Positions 46,732 through 59,000 of a stretch of 64,000 bases of DNA are shown in pieces; the stretch's first letter is position 1; each line of letters begins with the position of its first letter. Source of the stretch: Sparassis latifolia. Lineage: Eukaryota > Basidiomycota > Agaricomycetes > Polyporales > Sparassidaceae. The notes beneath the pieces are model-generated. The model searched no databases and was not told where the DNA came from. It saw nothing but the letters and a program-made list of their open reading frames with translations. The stretch covers positions 2,108,001-2,172,000 of the forward strand of contig CM031563.1 in the NCBI GenBank assembly GCA_018466975.1. Direction: 5' to 3'. A program made the translations under genes and the position numbers.

Positions 46732-49700
46732 TCACTTTGCGGGAGGCTTGCCACCATCATCCAAGTCCTCGGCCCTCGCATTCTTCTTCCTCGGTGAGGC
46801 CACTACCAACTCGTCCCGAGTACCACGTCCACGCTTCCGAGGTGGCGGATTGTCTTCGCCAGAGCTGTCTTCACCATCGGGCTCGAGATGTGCTGGTTGA
46901 CGTTTCTGCTTTGGATCAGGAAGCTTCTTCAAATCTTTAACAGCTCCTAGTGGATGCTGACTGCGGGTATTCTTGGCGGGCGACTCATCCATCGCTTGAC
47001 ACTGACTGCGAGTGATCCTGCCGAAGATATTACTCTGAAGGGCATCGGTGATTGACCTTCCCTGGAGTGCTTTGGCTTGACCTGATGGATGGTCTTTCAT
47101 GGCTGCCGCCTTCCTCATCTTAGGTATAAACGGAGGCGGTGGTGGCGGCGGTCATTCAGCACCACTGCTAGGTACGGACAAGTGTGCATCGTCCTCTTCG
47201 GCCATCATCAGAGGCCCCACCACCGGTCTCCTAACTCGGCCCTTCATCTCCTCCACTTGGAATGATTGGGTTGTCGACTGTGGCAGCAGGCTGGCGAGCC
47301 TTGTGAACTTTGGCAGCTGTAGCAGTGCCATCATGAGTTCTTGCAGAGGCATCACCTTCCTGCTCCTCCTGGCCCCCAAGGCCATCGCCACCTTGAGGGG
47401 CACTGCGTATGGCAGGCTTGCTCACTGGCTTCACCATGGCATGGGTGACATTCCCTTCCACCATGTCCAAGGTAATGATCTCACAACAGCGAAGCAGCTG
47501 CTCTACTGCATCAAATGAGATCACCGAGTTCACCACTAGTCAGGAAGGTTGGTCGGTTCACCCTCCTCAATAAACTGAGATCGTGTGAGGTCCCTTAGTG
47601 CTATATCAATCACGAGTGCAGATTGTTGTACACCCTGTGGATGTAAGAACTGATATTTTGTCAGCCATGGTTTGTCGCACAACCAGTTCTTGATGATGTC
47701 AAAGTTGTCCATGCATGGAATGACGGCGGGAGGTAGTGCTGGCCATATGACCATTCACTCCAGGGAATCGGATCATATCTGGCGAAATGATACACCTGGG
47801 GCTATATGACAGATGATCAATGGTGGCTATGAATCCCCATGAAAGGAGCTCATCACAGTTGCAATCTTGACTTGCTTCAGCATATCCTGGTATCGCGGTT
47901 TGATGGAAAGGGTGGTGAGAAACATGTCTCTCCTTTTGACGAGGTGGGGCACAGTACTCCCCACAGTACTCCTGCCAGTGAGATGCGGGGCTCGGCCTTG
48001 AAGCTCAAGCCTCAGCTCCTTTGTACTGGGCTCCAGTTCACTGGATGCTTCATCAGTCTTCTCTGTGTCAAATCTGTGCAGTGCACCCAGAGGAAGGTCT
48101 TGGAGACCTCACTTTTCCTTCGTCTTGACACCGCCGCTACCACTCGCTTGAGGTGCACCGCCATTGTTAGCCTTACTCCATTGGTGGTGGCGACCGCCTT
48201 GCCCTTCGCTTTATTCACAATCATGCTCTCGCCATCCCCTGAATCTTTATCGCTGGCCGTATCTTCTTCAGAAGCCATGCTGGGTATATCTGGTAAACTC
48301 CAATCAGAGTCTTGGCTGCTTCTGGCATCATCTTCCGAGTCGTATACATCTTTCATCTTGCGTTTACACCCACTGCCTTTGGCTCCACCAGGGGCAGCTT
48401 TGCCCTTTGTCGCCTTCGATACCACCTTTTCTGTGACCTTGCGCACAGGTTTACCCTTCTTCTTCGCCTTCCCTGCCTTCTTCGGTGTGAGTGCTTCTTG
48501 GACCTCATGTTCAGATCCTTCTTCTAATGCCTGTGCTGATCCGTCAAGTGGTGGAAGAGGATCATACTTGGCAGGAGCAGCTTCGTCATCCTTGTTGAAG
48601 TACTGGGTGAATCGCATGGTCTGCTCAGGTCCATGTTCCTCTTGGTGTGCCCGCCAGTGGTCAAGGAGGACACGAACGGGAACACTTATCAACTTTGAGG
48701 GATCGATCCACTGGAAGTTCTCAGGTAGCACCTCCGCTGGAATAAACTCATTGATGTTGTCTATGCTGTTTAGCTTTGTCCATGGTGACTTGCAGTTTTG
48801 AACACCCTTCGCCAATGCTGTAAACTGGTCAGCATCTCTCAACACCCAGTGGGAGTGTCATACCGTAGTGATGATTCATGAAGTCTCAAACTTGTACCTT
48901 CATCACCTTGAGAGGTGCTTCCATCATACCTTCGGGCACCGATGGGAGCAGAGGAAAACTGTTGGCCATCAACCGAATCTTGTCCATGGCCCGCATGCAA
49001 TCGGCAGGTGTCTTCTTCACCATCACCGTAGTCTCAGTCACACCTAAGGAATCAGATCAGTGTGCCAGCGACAATGCAACTGAGGTCTTCTTACCATATT
49101 GGCCTTTGGCCCACTCAGAGAACACCTTTGCTAGAGGCTGGTAAGCATGCAGCCACCCAGGATAGGCCCCGAATGGAGTTCCATTGGTGATGGCATGGTT
49201 GACCTCCACCCTTCACTTGGGGGTTAGCAGATGGCGACAGTCGGACGGTCTACGCTCACATCTCTACCTTCAGACTCCCCGCTTCCTTCGAATATGCTAG
49301 CATGAATGCCATGCGAATGCCCATGGTGTCCCACATAGTCTTGGCAAATTTCTTCAGATATTGCATCATTCGCTGCTCCCTCAGCCTGTCTTAGGTCAGG
49401 ATTTGCCTTATGCTACATGACAGGAGGTACGCACTTCATTTTTGTCTTATCATCCAGAGCGTCATTGCACCAACTCTCTGCCTTTTCCTCTTTTGCTCCT
49501 CCTTGGACAGTTTTGCCCATTTGGCACTCCGTGTGACTCTCCACACCTTGGAGACATTGCAACCCTTTTCTGCCATGAGTGCTCTCGCTGCCTCAGTCAC
49601 CTTGTCCCTCTCCAGCGCATCCCACACCTTGAAGGAATTGGGCTTGCCCGAAACATGCATACACTTTTTCGTCACTTTCTCCTGCACATGGCGGGCGTGG

Positions 49701-50035
49701 TTATTGAGCCACTCTCAGATTTTCTATGATGAGAGTTAGTGGGGACCTCACAGACATGAAACACTGCTCACAGTTTCCACAATGATGTCATCATAATTTG
49801 ACATGTCAACAAACTGTGTCTTCAGCTTCTGGCGCAAGCTCTGAACCAGAGTCTTGCGTCCCTTGGCATCTGCCATGTCATAAGACCACAGCTTCTCAGA
49901 GAGTATGGGCTGATGCTCCATCAAAATTACAAATCTTGCCGGCATGCTTTCCGATGTCGAGGATGAGATTTTTGTGTTGGGGCAGTGAAGGGGGTCGATA
50001 GTTCAATGGGCAGCACTCTGTCCATTTCCTTGTCA
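46732..50035 (-). pseudogene. unknown Lys-rich nuclear-type protein gene, broken
   Basis: I do not recognise the family. The minus-strand reading starts MADKEMDRVLPIELSTPFTA (50035), continues RFVILMEHQPILSEKLWSYD and TQFVDMSNYDDIIVE, then KVTKKCMHVSGKPNSFKVWD, RVTRSAKWAKLSKEEQKRKR (49690-49440), and MVKKTPADCMRAMDKIRLMA. Then comes a 277-residue open block (48845-48012) with FQWIDPSKLISVPVRVLLDH, WRAHQEEHGPEQTMRFTQYF and a basic region (KKAGKAKKKGKPVRKVTEKV), then IIKNWLCDKPWLTKYQFLHP (47650), and a tail rich in R/K/D/P ending RKKNARAEDLDDGGKPPAK at 46735. Frameshifts are evident at about 49940, 49430, 47990 and 47230; a TGA at about 47147 precedes a run of prolines. The 320-residue plus-strand frame at 47839-48801 is a shadow of the intact block. 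It converges on the Zn2Cys6 gene and lies near the TET/JBP-KDZ pair. Confidence 0.6.
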
Positions 50036-50558
50036 GCCATCCACAACTCAACATGCACGTGCTGATGGCCCATTTGGGCTTACACTAATTACTCTCATTG
50101 CCATGGTGTGTGGTGACTGCTGAAGCATTGTATGTGTATTTTTCGCAGTGGCGGGAGGTGGTAGTAGGTATGCACTAGCATTCATGCCTGGTGAAAGGCA
50201 ATGTTGAATGCCACTTCTATGGCAGAGCACACCACACCAACTCTATCTCGCGAATGCTGGGCGGAGGCAATCTGGTGATCATCTGCATACCAATCTGTGA
50301 GATAAAGGGCTTCCTCGGAGTTAGGCTTGGCCAATTAGATGGCAGTGATGAAGGGCCCAGACATGGCGGACCACCCGGCCTGTGATCTGGCATGGCAGCA
50401 TCAAGTCCAGCTCGGCGGCATGATAAACATGTGAGATGTGCAAGGGATGTGCTTGCAAGCAACATGCAGGCAGATGAATGCACACTGTGCTTTGCCATTG
50501 TGGCCCCTCCTACATTCTCCCCTGCATCTGCAAGCCAACTGCCTGTCCATCCGCCCTC

Positions 50559-51125
50559 CTATTGGAGTGCAATGGCATTGCGGATGCTCTTGTGAAGGCC
50601 ATCCGTAATCCTGGTAGTCATTAGTCTTGCCGCAGGTCTGATCACACTAATCATGCCATTGTAATAGTAAGGCTGCAGTGGGACATTGATAGATATTGCG
50701 ACAGCCTTTCGATTCACCCCACGGGGCAGAATGAAGTCCTCGAGGCAGAACTGGAATGGAAGTGGCCTCCTCCATTTGGTGAGAGCAAAATATGCATAGA
50801 CTAGCCTGCCACCCTCGTGGACATGCACGGACGCATCTTGGCTTGGATACTTCCAAGAGTGTTGATACCAGACTGCCAGGTGAGTGGCTTGCCCAGCCTT
50901 GCGCTGTGATCTGACAAATTTGTCAGATGAAGATGCTCCAAGCGACCAGGGCCCTACACCCAGTAATAGCAGCCAGTAAGCCTTCCAGCACCACCGCCAG
51001 TTGGCGATACAACCCCTTGTACTTCTTGCCTCCTGAGGAGTGTGCCCAATTCCCAGCGGGCTCCTTGTGTCTCTCACCAGGTTAGTTCCAACAAGTAAGA
51101 GAGGTGGGTCTCCTCGCCATGCCAT
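50559..51125 (-). CDS. possible unknown gene, 188 residues
   Basis: The minus-strand frame is open for 188 residues. Its second half looks like real protein ([60 protein letters not shown]). I know no matching family. The plus strand, which should hold the N-terminal region of the TET/JBP remnant, also has readable text near 51000 ([20 protein letters not shown]), so strand choice is open here. If real, this gene would be divergent to the dioxygenase and overlap its upstream part. Confidence 0.3.
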   Translation of the reverse strand: MAWRGDPPLLLVGTNLVRDTRSPLGIGHTPQEARSTRGCIANWRWCWKAYWLLLLGVGPWSLGASSSDKFVRSQRKAGQATHLAVWYQHSWKYPSQDASVHVHEGGRLVYAYFALTKWRRPLPFQFCLEDFILPRGVNRKAVAISINVPLQPYYYNGMISVIRPAARLMTTRITDGLHKSIRNAIALQ

Positions 51126-51159
51126 TTGCCTTGCGTCTGGACAGGCTTTGCAGCATATG

Positions 51160-51680
51160 GAGTCTGGGAGGCTGGAGACCTCTGCAAGCCTGAAGCTTGA
51201 GGGCAGAAGAAGTTGGCTCTGTGATATTCATGACTCCTTCATATTGCTGGGCGCCATCCTGGCCGTCGTTCACCCAACGCTATATGCCGCAGGACGCCAG
51301 TGCTTGGGTTTGATCCAGCAAGACCCAGAATTGTGAGAGATGGCACTGAACTGGTCATCACCATTCAATGCACTCCAGGTGATCGCCAACCAGGAAACTC
51401 CTTTCCACCGAGATAGCAAGACAAGATACATGTTCTACGACCTGTTGGCGACATTGGGCAACTACACTTGTGTATGGTTGAACTTCCCCGCCATGCGTGT
51501 CACCATCAATTATAGTCCTGGAACCGTCATAGCCTTCTGCAGAAAGGCAATTCGTCATGGCGTCACTCGAGCAGATGGCAAAAGGCTCATTTATGCATAC
51601 TTCATGTGAGAGGGTGTCCAGAACAGGCTGGGCATTCCGGCGCCCCACTGGATGCAAGCTTCATATTATGCCTCACACAT
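51160..51680 (+). pseudogene. TET/JBP-like 2-oxoglutarate/Fe(II) dioxygenase remnant
   Basis: The plus strand reads DIHDSFILLGAILAVVHPTL, then WSSPFNALQVIANQETPFHR, DSKTRYMFYDLLATLGNY, FPAMRVTINYSPGTVIAFCR, KAIRHGVTRADGKRLIYAYF and LGIPAPHWM. This is the double-stranded beta-helix core of the Tet_JBP family, which oxidises 5-methylcytosine or thymine in DNA. Candidate metal ligands are all present: His and Asp of HRD (51406-51414) and the His of RHG (51556-51558); a following basic residue (KRLIYAY) fits the 2-oxoglutarate site. Two stops break it, TGA at 51334 just before the core and TGA at 51607 just after, both where CGA (Arg) is expected. The N-terminal part is not readable with confidence. 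The KDZ transposase starts 0.7 kb downstream on the same strand, an association known in basidiomycetes. Confidence 0.8.
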
Positions 51681-52384
51681 TGGCATGTGCACAGTTCATC
51701 ACCGAGTCTGCATTCCTAACTCAGAACAGGTCCTAACTGGCTCGCTTATTAGAGGGACATCATGCCAAAGACTGATGGAGATAAGAACACTATGCAGGGG
51801 ATGGAGACTGTCGATGGCAGCTTCATTGGTGGGACAAAGTTGGCAAAGGTGATGGCAAAATGTATGGAGTCACAAATTTCCGAATCCTAGCTGAAGGTTG
51901 GCAAGCGCGTGGTACGAGTGTGCATTTCAGATCTCAACAATGTTCAGCTCAAGGTATATTTATCACTGATGGCAGTATATGGTTGGCAGACCTCGAAGTT
52001 GGCAGAGGTGGTCACAAAATGTATTCAGTCAAGAAGTTGTGAGTGCTTGTGGGGCAGATGGCAGCAGTGTTGGTGAGCGCGTGGTGCAAGTGCAAGTTTC
52101 CCTTTTGAAAATTATGCTACTCCGAGTCAACACAAAGTTAGCACTGAGGGCAACATATGATTGGCAGACCTCTCACCAACATGGCATCCTTATCTCCATA
52201 ACACCAATATGGTGCCTAAAGAGACCACAAGGTGATAGGGCCCAGGCATTGCAGCCATTCGTAACCACCTTCTTGATGGGTAGTCTGGTGGGCAGCAAGG
52301 TCATGTGTGATTTGCATGTGTTGTGCGATAGGGACACAATGCTCATCGATGGGTTTGGAATACGGCTCCCCACTGACCTGAACC
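51681..52384. other. spacer between dioxygenase remnant and KDZ transposase
   Basis: It holds two diverged copies of a block with GTTGGCAAAGGTGATGGCAA (about 51839) and GTTGGCAGAGGTGGTCACAA (about 51999), roughly 160 bp apart, each followed by a GCGCGTGG block. No gene could be supported; it may contain the transposase promoter. Confidence 0.45.
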
Positions 52385-53505
52385 ATGAGCAGATGCAACA
52401 AAAGCAGGCTTGTTGTAGACCTGGATGACGAGGTTGAGTTTGTGACCAAGGTAGCTAAGCAGACCACTAGGGGAGTGCACTATGTGGATGTACCTTTGCC
52501 CATGCTCATGGGTTCAAATGCCCCATTGCTTTCCAAAAGTCCATCGAAGGCTCCTGCTTCAGGCTCCTTGTTTAACTTGGATGATGGTGACATCCTGGGC
52601 AACATAGGTGTACCGATTCAGCTGGATCCAGCGGCTCGGAAAACAAAGGTGGGCACTCTCGCTATGATCATCTGATGGTCTGACCATGCCCGATAGACCC
52701 AGAATGACTTCATGAGGGACTGGATACCCCACCATGATGACTATCTTCATGCCATTATCGAGATGGAAGCCCCACCTGAGCCCAGAAACTGTGCAGAATG
52801 CAAGGTTGGCAAGGGATGGTGACGATGCCTGGACTGTATGGGCAGACCGCTCACCTGTACCGACTGCTGTCGTAATGGCCATTAGCATACTTTTTTCCAT
52901 CAGATAGAGCATTGGCAGGGTCAGTATTTTGAGCCGGCATCACTGTATCGGGTCGGCATCTGCATCCATTTGGGGCATGGCAGAGATCCCTGCCCTCTGG
53001 GTGCCTTCACAGCACATAAAAACCCTGTGCTGGTGGTGGCCCCGGGGTCCAATTTCTGGAATGCCTCCAATGAAGACCTAAATGCACATGATGGTGAGGT
53101 CCCAGATAATGGCGAGGTTCCATTCGACTTTGCACCTCTGGCAGGCACCCTTGACAGTGAAGCAAGGCAAACTGACAATGCTCCCGATCCCACTTGGGAG
53201 GAAGATGTGCCACCAGTGCTCTCCCGGCCACCTCACCATAATAGTTATGGGAATCGGATCATGGTCATTGTCGACATCTCTGGTGTTCACCATATCGGCG
53301 TTGACTGATGCCAGTGTGAGATGGCGGTGGAGCGTGACATGCAGCTTCTTCAAATGGGACTTTACCCTGGTACCATCAAGGATCCCCATACCACCTTCAC
53401 ATTCACCGTCCTCGACGATTTCCTTCTGGAGAACAAGGAGCGCAAGATGGTGACATTGAACTACTACAGCAAGCTCAAACGGGTCACGAGCAATGCCTTC
53501 CCTGG
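52385..53505 (+). pseudogene. CxC2-type KDZ transposase, 5' part
   Basis: KDZ (Kyakuja-Dileera-Zisupton) transposases mobilise large fungal DNA transposons. The frame starts MSRCNKSRLVVDLDDEVEFV; a 48-bp intron at 52649-52696 joins DPAARKTK to TQNDFMRDWIPHHDDYLHAI. The cysteine cluster follows: RNCAECKVGKGW, RCLDCMGRPLTCTDCC, then HQIEHWQGQYFEPASLYRVG, LGHGRDPCPLG, VIVDISGVHHIGVD and CQCEMAVERDMQLLQMGLYP, then FTFTVLDDFLLENKERKMVT and LNYYSKLKRVTSNAFPG. This order is the CxC2 module that precedes the KDZ catalytic domain. The frame is intact except for three stops: TGA 52820 and TGA 53306 (both at expected Trp) and TAG 52883. It is cut at 53506 by a CACTT-type terminus, so the catalytic RNase H-like domain is absent. 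Confidence 0.9.
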
Positions 53506-53959
53506 CACTTTAGGGTACCTCCTATCCCTAGCTCTTAGCCTCAATATAATCTACTGTTTGTTGTGGCTAAGAGCCTCCCAGGGGGTGGTCTGCCCATGGG
53601 ATTAGTGCATGGCCCACTGGTCCTGTGGGACATCTCACAGCTGAGAAGGTCCTGAAGTGGGAGCTACTTGAGGGTACTATCTGAAAGGGCCCATGGGCTC
53701 TATATCTTTCCTGTTGTCTAGGTTCTCCCATGGACCTCCCTTGCATTATTACTGGTTAAAGAGTATCAGGGGGGATTCTGGACCTCCTGTAGTCTGGTAT
53801 TTTTCAATTCCTAGCTTATATCTTATTGTACTGTAGGTCTTATGCTACTTGCCCTCTTCTTACTGTGCATTCTAGAACTATATGTGTGCAGCTGTAAATG
53901 CAAATTCAGAATTTCACAGATATATATTTGCATCTAATCATGGTATATAGGTCTCTTCT
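53506..53959 (+). mobile_element. diverged CACTT-ended element, left end
   Basis: It begins CACTTTAGGGTACC inside the KDZ gene and follows the family text CCCTAGCTCTTAGCCTCAAT and GTGGCTAAGAGCCTCCCAGG. At 53641-53655 a possible right-end-like word (GGTCCTGAAGTG) appears, which would make a mini-element of about 150 bp. Further family-like text (ATTACTGGTTAAAGAGTATC) continues past it, so the element probably extends into the tandem arrays. The KDZ sequence does not resume. Confidence 0.65.
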
Positions 53960-54330
53960 CACATCTGCATGACTTGTTGGAGTAGGTGTCATTGCAGGCC
54001 TCCTTGAATGACTTGTTAGAGTAGGTGTCATCACAGGTCTGCTAGAATGACTTGTTGGAGTAGGTGTCATCACAGGCCTACATGAACGACTTGTTGGAGT
54101 AGGTGTCATCACAGGCATCTTTGAACAACTTGCTGGAGTAGGTGTCATCGCAGGCCTCATTGAACAACTTGTTGGAGTAGGTGTCATTACACACCTCCTT
54201 GAATGACTTATTGGAGTAGGTGTCATGAATGACTTGTTGGAGTAGGTGTCATTGCAGGTCTGCTAGAATGATTTGTTGGAGTACATGTTGTCACATGTCT
54301 GCTTGAACACATTGTTTGTCAATGCAGGAA
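53960..54330 (-). repeat. 39-bp tandem repeat, about 9 units
   Basis: Units read GACTTGTTGGAGTAGGTGTC then ATCACAGGCCTNCTTGAAT. Since 39 is a multiple of three, the minus strand shows an open 13-residue repeat (MTPTPTSHSSRPV type); I regard it as an artefact. Confidence 0.9.
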
Positions 54331-54595
54331 CAAAGCATTAATATCTGTATTTTTGCTTATCTTATGATTAACTAGGTTTCAGTGCAAAAGTAAATCATGC
54401 AACACCATTTTACGCTATATCATACAGAAGTTGCCCTCATCGCCTACTATTAATTTTACATTATACTACATTGAAATCTATTTGTATGTATAGTGCTCAC
54501 CATTTACTAATTATCACTGACACATCTCTTATTAATGTGATGCATCTCCTGCGTTACCCGCAATGAAGCTATGGTCATATATCAGATCAACCTTC

Positions 54596-55800
54596 TACAT
54601 CATATATATTGGACTTCCTGTCTGACAGTGAATAGTCTTCCCAAGGCTCTATTTAGTATGGTGGACCTCCTGTCTGACAGAGCATGGACTTCCTAAGGTC
54701 TGTAGTGGGTGAGATGGACCTTCTGCCTCATATAGAATGGACATCCCAAGGTCCCTACTGGGTGAGATGGACCTCCCGCCTCATATCAAATCGACATCCC
54801 AAGGTCTGTACAGAGTGAGACCGACCTCCCGCCTCATATCAAATGGACATTCCAAGGTCTCTGCTGGGTGAGACGGACCTCCCGCCTCATATCAAATGGA
54901 TATCCCAAGGTCTGTACAGAGTGAGACGGACCTCTCGCCTCATATAGAATGGACTTCCCAAGGTCTGTACTAGATAAGATGGACCTCCGCCTCATATCAA
55001 ATCGACATCCCAAGGTGTGTACAGAGTGAGACGGACCTCCCGCCTCATATGGAATGGACATCCCAAGGTCCCTACTGGGTGAGACGGACCTCCCGCCTCA
55101 TATCAAATGGATATCCCAAGGTCTGTACAGAGTGAGACGGACCTCTCGCCTCATATAGAATGGACTTCCCAAGGTCTGTACTAGATAAGATGGACCTCCC
55201 GCCTCATATCAAATCGACATCCCAAGGTGTGTACAGAGTGAGACGGACCTCCCGCCTCATATGGAATGGACATCCCAAGGTCCCTACTGGGTGAGACGGA
55301 CCTCCCGCCTCATATCAAATGGATATCCCAAGGTCTGTACAGAGTGAGACGGACCTCTCGCCTCATATAGAATGGACTTCCCAAGGTCTGTACTAGATAA
55401 GATGGACCTCCCGCCTCATATCAAATCGACATCCCAAGGTGTGTACAGAGTGAGACGGACCTCCCGCCTCATATGGAATGGACTTCCCAAGGTCCCTACT
55501 GGGTGAGACGGACCTCCCCCCTCATATCAAATGGACTTCTCAAGGTCCATACTGGGTGAGATGGACCTCTCGCCTCATATAGAATGAACTTCCCAAGGTC
55601 CCTACTAGGTGAGACGGACCTCCCGCCTCATGTCAAATGGACTTCTCAAGGTCGGTACTAGGTAAGACAGACCTCCCACCTCATATCAAATGGACATCCC
55701 AAGGTCTGTACAGAGTGAGACGGACCTCCCATCTGATATCAAATGGACATCCCAAGGTATCTACTGGGTGAGACGGACCTCCTGCCTCATATTAAATGGC
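54596..55800 (+). repeat. 53-bp satellite with 212-bp higher-order repeat
   Basis: About 22 monomers of 53 bp: GAGACGGACCTCCCGCCTCA, TATCAAATGGACATCCCAAG, GTCTGTACAGAGT. Four monomer types in fixed order form a higher-order unit of about 212 bp, starting at about 54764, 54973, 55184 and 55396. The later units are almost identical to each other, while the outer monomers are diverged. Confidence 0.93.
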
Positions 55801-56008
55801 CTTTTCAAGCTCGGGATTTTTCATGCACCTCCCATCCTATGGTGATAGGACATCCCAAGGCCTTTATTTTGTACTGTGAACCTCCCATGTCCCACAAAGT
55901 GCCCACATATATTGTAAACACAATCTCGCAGATAAATCTCATGATATATTGACAAGTCCCAAACTGGGTCATAGTATCGGAGATAATCCAAATTTAACTA
56001 CCTAAGTC

Positions 56009-59000
56009 TTATTCGTCATAGTACACCGGATCGTCGAAAAGTGCACCGACGTCATCAGGTGCATAGTCAATATAGCTTGGCCCCACCTCCGCATGACAAT
56101 GAGAGTACTTGCCACTTGGCCCAGCAACAGCATTAGTGAAAGTTCTGCCCGGTGTCGCTCGACCTGCATGCATCGACTGCTGAGGCATCCTACCTTCATC
56201 AACAAACTCATCCTCCTCCTCAATAACATTATCTGCCCGTCACACGAAGTCTTGCTGTCCCGCCCCTCGGGTGTGAGCTTGGTAGTGATAACGGTGGTTC
56301 TTGTCCTCTTGGATGCTAAGGTCTTGATTGGAGGGCACCACTAAAGGTTGAGGATGACCTGCGCGTTGCAACTGTGACCGATGCGCATGAGACGCCAGAC
56401 GAGGAGGAAATCCAGCAGCAGGGGAGTAGCCGCATGCATGCCCGCCAATAGAATTGCTCACCCGTGGGACATATGCAATGGTCGGGGAGTAGCCGCGTGA
56501 ATATCCAGTGCTCGGCGCGTTGCCCGATGGAAGCCGCGAAGGAGGGATAACAGAGGGCAGCCTGATACCTCGAGTATGAGAGTCAGATCGGTGCGCCTCT
56601 CACTTTGGCAAGGGCGCGGCATGGCGCTTGGGCAACTGGCCTTGATAACGAGTGGCAGCTCTATTGTCAATGCCAGCATGCATGCTGTCAGCACTGCTGT
56701 ATCCTTCGAGCTCATCCTCGTACTGCCTTCTACTGCGAGGGGCAACGTGACCATGGGGAGATGCAGCATGCTGTAAAGGGAGGCATGTTGTGGCCCCGCG
56801 GATGTCCCTGATGACAGGAATAACTTCTTGGACCTCATCTAATTGAACATCTTTGTTGATGTCTAGTTCCCGGCGATGCTTGCGAACTTGATTTGTACCG
56901 CCGACCTTTGTTGCAGAAGGAGCCTTGGTACCGGCTGACTTGGACTTGGAACGCTTGCTCCGCAGCAGCGGCGGCGGCGATGGCAGCAGTGCCTCCTGGT
57001 CCTCCTCCTCCTCCTCACTCTCGGAGTTCGAATCAAGCTCAGGCTTGGTCGCTAAACATCCAGGCACCTTCAGTGAATCCTTTGCGTCGCGCACGAGCCG
57101 GAGCCTGGTGCCCTCAGCATTAATGACAAGTGGGATGAGTGCATGGCATGGATCGAGCACCAACAACTCCATGTCATCTAGAAGAGACCTGTTAGACTAA
57201 CATCACAACATGGCGAGCATCAACTCACCCTCGTGCCATTTAACGATCCGCGGAATCTTGAGATTTGTGTGCCCATGCAGAATAGCCCTCCGTAAGCATT
57301 TTCAGTTCATTAGTCTTCAAGTTCTTATAGTTGAAATCGGGTCCCGGCGCCGGTATGCGTGCAGGCCAGTCTACGATGCAGAGACTATGTCATGATGCGA
57401 TTTTCAACCAATTCATCCAGTGGACGCATACAACGGTGGGATTGTATTGTTCTGCGAGCATGTAATGTCAGCATGAGGCAGGTACACGAGTGAAAAGAAT
57501 ACATACGCAGAGTCTCTTGCATCATGCCAGTGAAGATACGCTGATAGCGATCACGAGGATTCTCCTTAACCTTCGCCTCGACAACGATGCTATGGCCAAA
57601 CTTCGTTGGCAAGTTGAAGCCCTCCAAGCTAAAGTGAGATGACCTGGGTTGATCGTGAGCGATGAATGACAATGACACTAAACAAAAACTTACTTCAAGC
57701 TCGTAGTGAGGAAGTCGAGGAACGTGCGAACATCAAGTCCATTATCTTTGACGAGCTTCTTCACGGCCGGCGAACCACTGAAGATCTCGCAGACATTTGG
57801 CATCCCGCGGTATCAGTTCTGACATAGAGGATGGCCCGATGACTTCCATGTCAGCAAGATTCTGATATGAAGCTGCCTGTTACTTGACCATCAGATGCAG
57901 AACAAAATAACGTCAGAATTCACATACCAAATCCGTGAACTGGTCCTTCGCACTCATCATCCGTGCCGTGATAGACTTCATAGAGGTCGGCCCGACATTC
58001 GCATCGTCGAACTCGCGATCATCGCACATGACATGGATCGACTTAATGACTGCCTCCCGTCCATCCTCATCGTCAGGGTCAACATTCTTGAACAGCTTTC
58101 GACATTGTCAGCACGACGTCTGAGGCTCTTGCTGCACCGAAGCATCTCCTGATCCCTAGTCTTAGCGTAGTCACTCTCTGAAGGTTCCGACTCGTCGTGC
58201 TCTACAATCTGAGTCAGCGAACATCACCAGCATATCAAAATGAACTTACCCTCATTACAACTTTCTGAACGTCGCTCCTGTCCAATGTTGTTGCCCTCCC
58301 GATCGAGCACCTGGCGAACATCGCCATCAGTGGAAGTGTCGATGCCCATGACATCAGTAATGGCAGCCGCATCTTCATGCATGATGACATTGAACTCTAC
58401 GCCTAGCTCGTCGTCACTGGGTGCATCTTCCTCATTATCATCACTGAGAATGGCTGGCATGTCAATGCCTGGGTTCACACTACCAACGGGTACGTCACTG
58501 TCAGCATGCTCCTCCATTCCCTCAGACGGTGGCGGCATGAGTGGCGGCACCATATCTGTCACCGGATCACGTTGAGTCCTCTTCGACCGAGGCAGTGCGA
58601 CATCCTGAAAAATTAACAGGCCATTCAATAGCTGTCAGTACAATAGAATGAAATATACGCTGGACCGACGTACCTCCGGATCGTCACTGTTGACCTCTTC
58701 TACTGTTGAATGTGTCGTTTGGACGGTGCTCTTCCTCAGAGGTTGCTTCCGATTATTCGACACATCCGCGGGAATGTCCTGCAGGATAGCGGAGAGTGGA
58801 GTGTTAGTTGAAGTACCAAAAAAAACATTTTGAAGTACCTCGTCAGTGGCGTCATGCTCATCAGCAGCATCATGCTCATCAGCAGCGTCATGCTTGTCAG
58901 CATCAACATTGCCAGCTGGTGCCTTGCGCCGGGCACACGCTTCTTCCCCTTCCCCTTCGGTTTTGGCTTAGGCCTCGGTTTGGGTGGAACCTGCAAATTA

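Noticed and set aside
47839..48801. 320-residue plus-strand frame
   Set aside because: It is antisense to a minus-strand frame of 277 residues with coherent composition (WRAHQEEHGPEQTMRFTQYF, basic linker), and the plus-strand text is Ser/Leu-rich shadow sequence.
53906..54226. 106-residue minus-strand Thr/Pro/Ser repeat protein
   Set aside because: It is a pure translation of the 39-bp tandem repeat inside non-coding sequence, with no signal peptide or flanking exon.
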